DNA of 5,195 bases from Acidimicrobiaceae bacterium (lineage in GTDB: Bacteria > Actinomycetota > Acidimicrobiia > Acidimicrobiales > Bog-793), in the NCBI GenBank assembly GCA_027306715.1, contig DAHUZG010000364.1:1-5195 (forward strand), in the 5' to 3' direction. The position numbers and the translations under genes are program-made. Shown one piece after another: positions 1-5,195 of this stretch; position 1 is the stretch's first letter, and each line of letters opens with the position of its first letter. The notes beneath the pieces are model-generated. The model did no database searches, was not told the origin of the DNA, and saw only the letters and a list, made by a program, of their open reading frames with translations.

Positions 1-88
1 GCCCCGCGCCGGCGGGCCCCGTGGCGCTGCCCGCGCCGGCGGGCCCCGTGGTGGCGGGCCCCGTGGTGCTGCCCGGGCCGGCGGGGTC
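1..88 (+). repeat. Imperfect GC-rich tandem repeat coding for GPRG-type units
   Basis: The 14-base word GGCGGGCCCCGTGG occurs at 11-24, 38-51 and 53-66, giving spacings of 27 and 15 bases, both multiples of three. In frame with the membrane protein gene it encodes GPRGAARAG, GPRGG and GPRGAARAG units. The array runs off the left edge, so its full copy number is unknown. In-frame spacing suggests expansion and contraction under selection for the reading frame. The encoded tail is flexible and positively charged, and is predicted to be cytoplasmic just before the first membrane helix. Confidence 0.7.
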
Positions 89-952
89 GCTTCGCCGAGC
101 CGCCCCCGCTGGCTGAGCCTGCTGGCGCCGGGTGCGGTCCTCGTCCTGGCGCTCGCCGGCTATCTCGTCTTCGTCCCGATCCGTCACGCCGAGCCGGGCA
201 GGCTCACCTCGCTGCTGGTGGGTAAGCCGGGGATCCTCGGGCTGCCGGCCAAGCCCTACTCGTCCCAGGCGCAGGTTGCCTCGGCCAGCGGGCTCGCCGC
301 CCTCGCCGCCGCGTCCGTGGCATCGCCTGATACGACCGGCAGCTGGGAGTCCATCTGGGTCGCGAGAGGGGCCCTGGCGAGCCAGGTGAGCGTCCGCGTG
401 CTCGTCGATCAGCTTCCGACGGCCTCGCAGGCGGCGCTCGTGCAGCGCGAGATGGGCACGGTGTACCTCACCCCGACGGTTCTCACCTATCGCCGCACCG
501 GCTCTGTCACGGTGCCCGGCACGACCATCCAGGGGGTCAGCTACGCCGCCCCGAAGACGGCGAGCGCGCCGGAGCTCTACCGCATGCTCGTCACGCTGCG
601 CTCAGGACGCGCGGTGTCCGAGGTCGACGTCGGCGGGAGAGCGCCGGTGCGCCAGCCGGCTCTGGCCCTGGCACGGCGCCAGCTGGCCCTGCTCAACGCC
701 GGCGAGCCGGGCTTCTCGCTCGCTGTGGTCAGCTTCCCCACGATTGCCACGCTCGTCTGGTGGCTGGTCGCCCTGGCATGCGCGGCGGCCGCCGCCGCGG
801 TCCCTCGGCTCGTCGTGGCCAGCTCGCACCGGCGTGCCGCCCGTCGCGCGGCGATTGCCCGCCAGCAGTTCCAGATGCGCGGCGCCAAGGTGCTCAGACG
901 CCGGGCGCCGCGGGGGAAGAAGGCGCCCCCAGGGCGCCGGAAAGGTCGGTAA
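2..952 (+). CDS. Two-helix membrane protein with a basic Gly/Pro/Arg/Ala repeat tail and an extracytoplasmic domain (5' partial)
   Basis: I do not recognise a named family. The frame is open to the left edge, and 316 residues are visible. The first ATG/GTG/TTG codon in frame is GTG at 218, but it lies after a clear membrane helix encoded at about 110-181 (WLSLLAPGAVLVLALAGYLV), so the true start is outside the window. Order of parts: a basic Gly/Pro/Arg/Ala-rich repeat tail (visible residues 1-36), helix 1 (37-60), about 185 residues predicted outside the membrane, helix 2 (about 245-272, FPTIATLVWWLVALACAA), then a very basic tail ending KKAPPGRRKGR. The ectodomain has a VPGTTIQGVSY stretch, a strand-like LVTLRSGRAVSEVDVGG and a helix LALARRQLALLNA. 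That order recalls actinobacterial sensor or lipoprotein domains, though this is a pattern judgement only. The two-helix topology also resembles Wzz-type chain-length regulators, but no Wzz motif is convincing. It is followed by a second membrane gene after two bases, so the two are probably cotranscribed. TAA stop at 950-952. Confidence 0.7.
   Translation, partial: PRAGGPRGAARAGGPRGGGPRGAARAGGVASPSRPRWLSLLAPGAVLVLALAGYLVFVPIRHAEPGRLTSLLVGKPGILGLPAKPYSSQAQVASASGLAALAAASVASPDTTGSWESIWVARGALASQVSVRVLVDQLPTASQAALVQREMGTVYLTPTVLTYRRTGSVTVPGTTIQGVSYAAPKTASAPELYRMLVTLRSGRAVSEVDVGGRAPVRQPALALARRQLALLNAGEPGFSLAVVSFPTIATLVWWLVALACAAAAAAVPRLVVASSHRRAARRAAIARQQFQMRGAKVLRRRAPRGKKAPPGRRKGR
939..945 (+). 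promoter_or_regulatory. Ribosome binding site of the small membrane protein gene
   Basis: GGAAAGG lies nine bases before the GTG at 955 and sits inside the last codons of the upstream gene. It supports 955 as the start rather than an earlier in-frame start at 760, whose product would begin with a long arginine-rich stretch that is an out-of-frame reading of the upstream gene. Confidence 0.55.
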
Positions 953-954
953 GG

Positions 955-1185
955 GTGCTAGCCGAGCTCGGAATCGTCCAAGCGGTCGCCTGCCTCGTGG
1001 CCGGGGTGCTCGTCTACCTGCTCACCTCGGCGACGGGCGGAACGCTCGCTGCCAGCATCGCCCTCTGGAGCTGGGGAGTGGTGAGCGGGCTCGCTCTGCT
1101 CGCCGCCTGGCGTCAGGGCGTTCGCGCCAGGGCCTCACGGCTGCGGATGCTCCAGCTCGCAGAGCAGGAGGGCCTGATCGGCTGA
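955..1185 (+). CDS. Small two-helix membrane protein (76 aa), unknown function
   Basis: I do not recognise this protein. It reads from GTG at 955 to TGA at 1183-1185. Two hydrophobic segments are visible: residues about 7-25 (IVQAVACLVAGVLVYLL) and about 31-51 (ASIALWSWGVVSGLALLAA). They are separated by a short STG-type turn and followed by a basic amphipathic tail, WRQGVRARASRLRMLQLAEQ, predicted to be cytoplasmic. The start is two bases after the stop of the preceding membrane protein gene and has its own ribosome binding site, so the pair is very probably an operon and translationally linked. A helper or stabilising subunit of the upstream membrane protein is a reasonable inference. No catalytic motif is present. 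The downstream neighbour is convergent. Confidence 0.7.
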   Translation: MLAELGIVQAVACLVAGVLVYLLTSATGGTLAASIALWSWGVVSGLALLAAWRQGVRARASRLRMLQLAEQEGLIG

Positions 1186-1194
1186 GCGCCGCCC

Positions 1195-1224
1195 GCGGAG
1201 GCCCGCAAAAGCGTCAGCCTCCGC
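1195..1224. terminator. Hairpin at the convergent gene junction, possible bidirectional terminator
   Basis: GCGGAGGC (1195-1202) pairs perfectly with GCCTCCGC (1217-1224). A nested CGC-AAAA-GCG mini-stem (1204-1213) fills the loop. It begins nine bases after the stop of the small membrane protein gene and overlaps the stop codon of the ATPase gene on the other strand, the position expected for a shared terminator. There is no clear T tract on either side, so strong intrinsic termination is not certain. Confidence 0.45.
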
Positions 1225-1612
1225 CCATCTGCGGGACGCCGCTGTTTGCCGCCAGGCGGAGGACGAACCACACCGACTTGCCGTTGGGGTGCCGGCCGAC
1301 GCCCCAGACAGTTGCCAGCGCCCGCACGATGATCAGGCCCTGCCCTCGCTCGCGCCCGGGATCGATGTCCCGTACCACCGGCTCCTCGAGGCTGGCGTCA
1401 GCGACGGTGACGCGGATCCGGTCGTCGAAGCGCTCGACGTTGAGCTCGAACGGGTGCTGAGTGTGGATGACGGCGTTGGTCACCAGCTCTGAGGTCAAGA
1501 GAGCCGCGGTCTCGCGCACGTCGGCGGGCTGGTCCTCGAGCACGCGCCGCACGATCCCGCGGGCGAGCTGAGCCGACCCCGGATCGGGGCCGAATGAGAA
1601 GAGCGTGTCCAA
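1214..1612 (-). CDS. Histidine-kinase-like ATPase of the anti-sigma / RsbW-SpoIIAB type
   Basis: A 132-residue GHKL-fold ATP-binding protein. Known members bind ATP and act as anti-sigma factors or serine kinases of STAS-domain antagonists in partner-switching stress control. The N box is LLTSELVTNAVIHT (E42, N46), the G1-type motif is VTVADAS (D72), and the G2-type motif is GRERGQGLIIVRAL (about 86-99). The family-typical ending WGVG..PNGKSVWFVLRL follows. The start is uncertain. A TTG at 1612 places FSFGPDPGSAQLAR near the N-terminus, as in typical family members, and gives the usual length of about 130 residues. The frame stays open to a GTG at 1789, but that extra 59-residue stretch is Cys/Trp/Gly-rich, overlaps hairpins and does not look like protein. 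No good ribosome binding site precedes TTG 1612 (only a weak purine-rich GCGGGA directly abutting it). No sigma factor, STAS protein or PP2C phosphatase is visible beside it, so its partner is unknown. Confidence 0.85.
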   Translation of the reverse strand: MDTLFSFGPDPGSAQLARGIVRRVLEDQPADVRETAALLTSELVTNAVIHTQHPFELNVERFDDRIRVTVADASLEEPVVRDIDPGRERGQGLIIVRALATVWGVGRHPNGKSVWFVLRLAANSGVPQMGGG

Positions 1613-1664
1613 TCCCGCACCGTCCGCTGGGCCTGACCGCAGCCAGCGCCAGCGGCACAGCCCC

Positions 1665-1690
1665 TTACCCGATCCAGTTGTTGCACAATC
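1665..1690 (-). promoter_or_regulatory. Possible SigB/SigF-like promoter for the ATPase gene
   Basis: On the minus strand GATT (1690-1687), a 16-base gap and GGGTAA (1670-1665) resemble the general stress sigma pattern GTTT-N14-17-GGGTAT, with one mismatch in each box. It lies about 53 bases before the TTG start, in the least GC-rich part of the window. Anti-sigma ATPases of this type are often controlled by the sigma factor they inhibit. The match is short and could be chance. Confidence 0.2.
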
Positions 1691-1700
1691 CCCGGAATCC

Positions 1701-1709
1701 TGTGGACAA
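1701..1709 (-). promoter_or_regulatory. DnaA-box-like site
   Basis: The minus strand reads TTGTCCACA, identical to the DnaA box form favoured in high-GC actinobacteria. I see only one copy. An origin would need a cluster, so this is at most an isolated binding site and may be chance. It lies upstream of the ATPase gene, close to the candidate promoter. Confidence 0.25.
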
Positions 1710-1745
1710 CGTGAGGATTTCTCCTGCAGTCTCCTCTGCGTCGCC

Positions 1746-1779
1746 ACCCGGTGCCCGCCCACCGGGTCCCCGGACCCGG
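1746..1779 (-). terminator. Two overlapping hairpins downstream of the deacetylase gene
   Basis: ACCCGGTG (1746-1753) pairs with CACCGGGT (1760-1767) around a six-base loop. CCGGGTCC (1762-1769) pairs with GGACCCGG (1772-1779) around a two-base loop that must open somewhat. The stems share 1762-1767, so only one can form at a time. They lie 54-87 bases past the deacetylase stop on the minus strand, where a terminator is expected, but no T tract follows. They are also upstream of the ATPase gene and could act as a switch in a read-through transcript. Confidence 0.4.
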
Positions 1780-1832
1780 AGCCGACCACTCGACACCGTC
1801 CTCGCGGCGACCAGCGGCGCTAGGGACAGCGT

Positions 1833-2699
1833 TCAGCCGCCAACATACTGCGTCATCGCCCGCCCGGGGTGCTCTCGAAGCGTCACAGCTCGCCGGCACC
1901 AGCGCCACAGCTGTGTCCGCACCAGCTCGCCGCTGGCAGCGACGGCTGCCCCCCGTCCGGCGATCCAGTCGCGCACCGTCGCCAGCGTGGTGCCCCGCTC
2001 GACGGTCAGTCGCGCGATGGCGAACGGGTTGTCGGCGACCGAGCTGAAGGCGTTGCGCACCGCTGCCGCCGAGCTGAACCCGGCTCGCACGACGAGGTCG
2101 CGCACCGTGGCACTCGAGTATCCGTGGGGGTAGGCGAAGCTCTGCACGGCGTGGCCGAGGCGCTCCTCGAGGACCTGCTTCGAGCGCAGGATCTCCTCGC
2201 GGGCGAGGCGCGCCGGGATGGCATCGAGCTGCCAGTGGGAGTGGCTGTGGGCACCGATCTCGACGCCGCGGGCTTCGACCTCGGGCACGTCGTCGAGGGA
2301 GAGCATCGGCGCGATCGGCATCCTCGGCACTACCGGGTCGGGCACGCCGCCGAGCGCCCCCGTGGTGAGGTAGATGGTGCTCGGGATGGCGCGCTCTTGA
2401 AGGCGGGGGAGGGCATGCTCGGCGAAGTCCGCATAGCCGTCGTCGAAGGTGACGAGACAGAGGCGCTCAGGAGGCTCCCGTCCGGCGGCGAGCGAGCCGA
2501 CGAGGTCGCTCATCGTCCAGGCGGTGCAGCCCAGCTCGCCGAGCAGGTCGAGGTGACGAGCGAAGGTGTCGGGCGCCACCGACCAGCGCAGCAGGTCGTC
2601 AGGTGGCTCGTCATGCACCGAGTGGTAGAGCAGGATCGGGATCGGTCTCGTCCCGCGGGTCGCCCCCGGGGCGAGGGTTCGTTCGCAGCTCTCCTGCAC
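1833..2699 (-). CDS. Polysaccharide deacetylase (NodB homology domain)
   Basis: A carbohydrate esterase family 4-type protein that would remove acetyl groups from sugar residues of a polysaccharide using a metal ion. Numbered from GTG 2699 (288 aa): PILLYHSV (21-28) is the usual opening strand. TFDDGY (84-89) carries the catalytic and metal aspartates. HSHSH (151-155) gives the two metal histidines, and FAYPHGY (188-194) is the third motif. All key positions are intact. There is no signal peptide or membrane helix, so it may act in the cytoplasm on lipid-linked intermediates or leave by another route. GTG 2699 is preferred because AGGGAGGAG precedes it at ideal spacing. An ATG at 2741 in the same frame (302 aa) overlaps the flippase stop as ATGA but lacks a ribosome binding site and adds only a low-complexity MSGRGPRAQGG lead. 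Either way it is in an operon with the flippase. The exact substrate cannot be read from sequence. Confidence 0.92.
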   Translation of the reverse strand: MQESCERTLAPGATRGTRPIPILLYHSVHDEPPDDLLRWSVAPDTFARHLDLLGELGCTAWTMSDLVGSLAAGREPPERLCLVTFDDGYADFAEHALPRLQERAIPSTIYLTTGALGGVPDPVVPRMPIAPMLSLDDVPEVEARGVEIGAHSHSHWQLDAIPARLAREEILRSKQVLEERLGHAVQSFAYPHGYSSATVRDLVVRAGFSSAAAVRNAFSSVADNPFAIARLTVERGTTLATVRDWIAGRGAAVAASGELVRTQLWRWCRRAVTLREHPGRAMTQYVGG

Positions 2700-2707
2700 C
2701 GTCTCGA

Positions 2708-2716
2708 CTCCTCCCT
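2708..2716 (-). promoter_or_regulatory. Strong ribosome binding site deciding the deacetylase start
   Basis: The minus strand reads AGGGAGGAG, followed by eight bases and then GTG at 2699. This is the best Shine-Dalgarno sequence noticed in the window. It favours GTG 2699 over the ATG at 2741, which overlaps the upstream stop codon but has no purine-rich site before it. Confidence 0.6.
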
Positions 2717-2737
2717 GCGCGCGGGGACCCCGCCCGC

Positions 2738-5195
2738 TCATCGCTGCTGTGCCGGCTCGCGCACCCGGGCGAGCACCGGTACGACGTCGTCCTCCCAGCT
2801 GAGGGTGGTCGAGCCTCGCCTGCCGGCTGGTGTCGAGGCCGCCTCCTCGAGCCAGCACCACAGCGCCAGGTCGCAGAGGGAGAGCCGGGAGCGCTCGAGC
2901 TCCGTTGCGGCGAGGGTCTGCAACTCGCCGTAGAGCGGTCCGCCGCCGCAGATCTCTGCCACCGCGGCCGAGAGCGGGCGGTTGTCGCGAGAGGTGACGA
3001 GGCGCAAGAGGAACCCGACCGCATCAACCGCGCAGATCCCGTCGGGCCGGGCGCGCTCGAGCCCGCTCAGCCCGGTGACGCGCAGCGCCTCGGGGGCGAC
3101 ACGGACCTCTTCGGGTCGAAGCGCCCCGAGGGTCCAGCTGCGCGGCTCGCCTTCAGCGGCGGCTGCAGCTTCGGCGAGCCGCTCCTCAAGGCCCATCAGC
3201 ACCCGCAGGTTGCCGGGGCTGTGGCGGAGGCCGCCGATGCGCTGCTCGACGGTCGAGAAGGCGCCCGCGAGGACCGATTCGAGCGGCTCGGCAGCGCCCG
3301 GCGCCGACGGCGTGCAGGCATGCAAGGTGGCGACCACCTCGAGGCCGCGTCGTGCCACGGCGCGCTCGAGCCAGGGATTGCCCGAGAGCAGGCGGCGGGC
3401 GTCGACTCCACCCGAGAGCCGCTCGAGGAGGAACGCCCGGCCGCCGGCCGAGGAGATGACGCAGTCGGGGAGCAGGGCGCGCCACCCGCCGAGCCGCTCG
3501 TCGGCGCGTAGCGCCACGACCGTGTCGAAGCGCCGGTTGAGCACCGCCGCGGCCTCGCTGCTGCGCGCCACGTGGGCGATCGCCACGGGACAGCCGCGGA
3601 CGAGCACGGCGGCGCCGTGCCTCAGGGCGTCGCCGTGCTCGGGCGCCGCCACGACCTCGGCTGCGGGAAGCTGGCCCGACGGCCAGAGCGCGCCGAACTG
3701 CTCGAGGATGGCTGCTCGCATCTCGCCGACCACCTCCGCGCTGTCGCGCACGGGTCGCCGCTCTGCCTGCAGGCGCGTCGCGGGCGCAGCCGCCGCGGCC
3801 GTGGCGTCCTCGTAGAGCGCCCCGCCGACGGTCGTCACGCCCGGGACAGCCGTGGCGTCCAGCTCGACGAGGCCCGACGCCGCCGGCGTGCTGTCGAGCG
3901 CCAGGCGCGCCGCCCGGCGGCGGGACAGAAGGATGAGAGCGAGAAAGGCCGCCACTGCGTACTGCGAGCACGCCCAGGCGATGCCCGTGGCGACGATGCC
4001 GAACGACGGCAGCAGCGCCCAGCTGAGACCGACCGCAGCAGTGCAGAGGCTGGCGTCGATGGCCAGCACGACCCGGGTCTTGCGAAGCGATCTCAGGGCG
4101 CTCTGCACCGTGGCGGTGAGGATGAACGGCGGCGCGGAGAGCGCCAGCAGCCGCAGCGTCGTCGTGCCCGCCGCGGCGTACGCGTGGCCGAAGAGGCGCA
4201 GGATGTACGGCGCCGCGAGGGCGATCGCGGCGCTGGCGGGGACGAGAAGCTTGGCGAGGTGCAAGACGACGCTTCGGACCTGGGCCGGGAGGTCGCTCTG
4301 GTCGGCAGCGGACTCGACCGTGAGCGACGATCCGAGGTTGATCGAGACGAGGTACAGCGAGTAGGTGATCACCCAGGCGAAGCTGAAGGTCGCCGCCGCG
4401 GCGGCGCCGGCGACGGTGATCACGAGCAGCGGCAATAGCGTCGTCGCCACCGCCCAGAACAGCCAGGCTCCGTAGTCGTAGGGGACGTAGCGCACGAGGT
4501 CGCGGACGCTGACGCCGCCTTCGGGGTGCGCCCGCTGCTGGGCAGGGATGGCCCGCCAGAAGATGTAGGCATTGGTCGGGATGACCGTCGCGATCGAGGC
4601 GATCGTCCACGACAAGAAGATGCCGAGCGACGGGAAGGCGGCCGCGAAGCCGACCACGAGGGCCACCTTCAGAAGCGAGAAGGCGGTGTTCTCGACCGGC
4701 ACCAGCGTCGCTCGTCTTAGCCCGGTCAGCGCCCCGTCCTCGAGGACGAAGACGGCCTGCACCGCTGTCGAGACGACGAACCACGCTGCTAGGCCGCGAT
4801 GGTCTTTGAGGAACGTCAGGCTCGGGACCAACGCCGGCACGGCCACGATGAAGATGAAGCCGAAGAGCAGCGAGATGCCGACGCTCATGGCGTAGCAGCC
4901 GCCGACGAAGCGGCGCAGGGAGCGGCCGGCGGAGGGGATGAAGCGTACGAGCGCGCTGGCAAGGTTGCACTGGGCGATGCCGCCGACGAAGCTCATCGTC
5001 GTGATCGCCACCGAGCTGCGGCCGACGAGGGCCGGCGGGTAGCCGCGCGCCGCGAGCACCCAGTAGGCAAAGCCGATCGTCGCCGTGGCAAAGGAGCTGA
5101 GCACGAGAGCGTGCCCGTTGCGGAAGAGCGGCTGGCTGAGACCGCTGCGAATCGACGACAGTGCGCTCGGGGCTTCTGCCGGCGCCGCCGGCGCC
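2738..5195 (-). CDS. Polysaccharide flippase (Wzx/PST-like) fused to a C-terminal APH-like pseudokinase domain (5' partial)
   Basis: The frame enters from the right edge and ends at TGA 2740-2738, with about 818 residues visible. A GTG at 5104 is in frame, but the family-typical lead LFRNGHALVLSSF begins before it, so the start is upstream or outside the window, preceded by an Ala/Pro-rich tail (APAAPAEAPS). Numbered from 5104: residues 1-395 form a chain of hydrophobic segments with the flippase-like pattern GFAYWVLAARGYPPALVGR near the start, and would move lipid-linked sugar units across the inner membrane. After LLSRRRAARLA (about 392-402) the chain becomes cytoplasmic. About 396-450 is an Ala-rich linker, and 450-755 resembles an APH-like phosphotransferase. 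The N-lobe-like part has PVAIAHVARS, WRALLPDCVI and FLLERLSGGVDARRLL. The C-lobe-like part has LEVVATLHACT, SWTLGALRPEEV and GLERARPDGICAVDAVGFLL. Normal flippases are about 400-500 residues, so this is nearly double. The deacetylase gene follows immediately. Confidence 0.85.
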   Translation of the reverse strand, partial: APAAPAEAPSALSSIRSGLSQPLFRNGHALVLSSFATATIGFAYWVLAARGYPPALVGRSSVAITTMSFVGGIAQCNLASALVRFIPSAGRSLRRFVGGCYAMSVGISLLFGFIFIVAVPALVPSLTFLKDHRGLAAWFVVSTAVQAVFVLEDGALTGLRRATLVPVENTAFSLLKVALVVGFAAAFPSLGIFLSWTIASIATVIPTNAYIFWRAIPAQQRAHPEGGVSVRDLVRYVPYDYGAWLFWAVATTLLPLLVITVAGAAAAATFSFAWVITYSLYLVSINLGSSLTVESAADQSDLPAQVRSVVLHLAKLLVPASAAIALAAPYILRLFGHAYAAAGTTTLRLLALSAPPFILTATVQSALRSLRKTRVVLAIDASLCTAAVGLSWALLPSFGIVATGIAWACSQYAVAAFLALILLSRRRAARLALDSTPAASGLVELDATAVPGVTTVGGALYEDATAAAAAPATRLQAERRPVRDSAEVVGEMRAAILEQFGALWPSGQLPAAEVVAAPEHGDALRHGAAVLVRGCPVAIAHVARSSEAAAVLNRRFDTVVALRADERLGGWRALLPDCVISSAGGRAFLLERLSGGVDARRLLSGNPWLERAVARRGLEVVATLHACTPSAPGAAEPLESVLAGAFSTVEQRIGGLRHSPGNLRVLMGLEERLAEAAAAAEGEPRSWTLGALRPEEVRVAPEALRVTGLSGLERARPDGICAVDAVGFLLRLVTSRDNRPLSAAVAEICGGGPLYGELQTLAATELERSRLSLCDLALWCWLEEAASTPAGRRGSTTLSWEDDVVPVLARVREPAQQR
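2840..3757 (-). other. Degenerate APH/ChoK-like kinase domain within the flippase gene
   Basis: This covers residues about 450-755 of the flippase numbered from GTG 5104. Compared with the family pattern, the ATP-binding lysine position holds His511 (VAIAHV), the HGDLxPGN catalytic loop appears as TLGALRPEEV without its His, Asp or Asn, and the DWE metal motif appears as GLERARPDG without the Asp. The hydrophobic framework and the ATLH and ERARPDG landmarks are kept. This reads as a folded but catalytically inactive domain, probably a sugar or protein binding regulator. The homology is judged by eye. Confidence 0.6.

Noticed and set aside
744..1460. Plus-strand open frame of 238 residues crossing the convergent junction
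   Set aside because: It overlaps the membrane protein gene, the small membrane gene and the antisense of the ATPase, and its product is Arg/Pro/Ser-rich with no domain. It is not a real gene.
1664..1709. Short TTG-started leader peptide of about 14 codons on the minus strand ending in TAA
   Set aside because: It has only a distant Shine-Dalgarno-like GGAG and no run of regulatory codons. A short open frame of this size is expected by chance.
1613..1789. N-terminal extension of the ATPase to GTG 1789
   Set aside because: The 59 extra residues are unlike the family, and the bases include two hairpins, a DnaA-box word and a promoter-like motif, so the region is better read as intergenic.
1869..2933. 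Long plus-strand open frame of 354 residues opposite the deacetylase gene
   Set aside because: Its product is charged, low-complexity and lacks any motif, while the opposite strand encodes an intact NodB domain with all catalytic residues. It is a GC-driven antisense frame.
3572..4438. Plus-strand open frame of 288 residues opposite the flippase gene
   Set aside because: The composition is extremely rich in Arg, Gly and Asp with no recognisable fold. It mirrors the membrane coding strand and has no plausible start site context.
3186..4970. Minus-strand open frame of 594 residues within the flippase gene
   Set aside because: It is an arginine-, proline- and alanine-rich out-of-frame reading of the flippase gene, with no hydrophobic pattern or motif.
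5181..5195. Palindrome GGCGCCGCCGGCGCC at the right edge
   Set aside because: It falls inside the Ala/Pro-rich coding lead of the flippase gene and is explained by GCG/CCG/GCC codon repetition. The sequence ends there, so nothing more can be judged.

Overview
The window is very GC-rich, has strong third-position G/C bias and uses GTG and TTG starts freely. It also carries a DnaA-box-like word of the TTGTCCACA form. The gene families (a SpoIIAB/RsbW-type ATPase, a NodB-type deacetylase, a PST-type flippase and a small envelope protein pair) fit a high-GC actinobacterium. I cannot name a genus from sequence alone. No rRNA, tRNA, CRISPR array, insertion sequence or phage gene is visible.

Layout. 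Plus strand, left: a membrane protein gene open at the left edge (2-952) is followed two bases later by a 76-residue two-helix membrane protein (955-1185). Both run towards a short convergent junction holding a hairpin (1195-1224). Minus strand, right to left: a polysaccharide flippase gene open at the right edge (5195-2738) is closely followed by a NodB-family polysaccharide deacetylase (2699 or 2741 to 1833). A roughly 220-base gap (1613-1832) contains two overlapping hairpins, a possible promoter and a DnaA-box-like site. Then comes a small histidine-kinase-like ATPase of the anti-sigma type (1612-1214). The remaining open frames are antisense or out-of-frame shadows produced by the high GC content.

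How the genes fit together. Flippase plus deacetylase is a typical pairing in capsule, exopolysaccharide or secondary wall polymer loci: the flippase moves a lipid-linked sugar unit across the membrane and the deacetylase trims N- or O-acetyl groups. The most unusual gene is the flippase. After about 395 residues of membrane domain it continues for about 390 cytoplasmic residues that resemble an aminoglycoside phosphotransferase (APH)-like kinase fold in which the ATP-binding lysine and catalytic motifs appear to be lost. This suggests a pseudokinase-regulated flippase, comparable in concept to the mycobacterial MurJ (MviN) pseudokinase but built from a different flippase family and a different kinase family. 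The ATPase could link this envelope locus to a partner-switching stress response, but no partner sigma factor or antagonist lies in the window.
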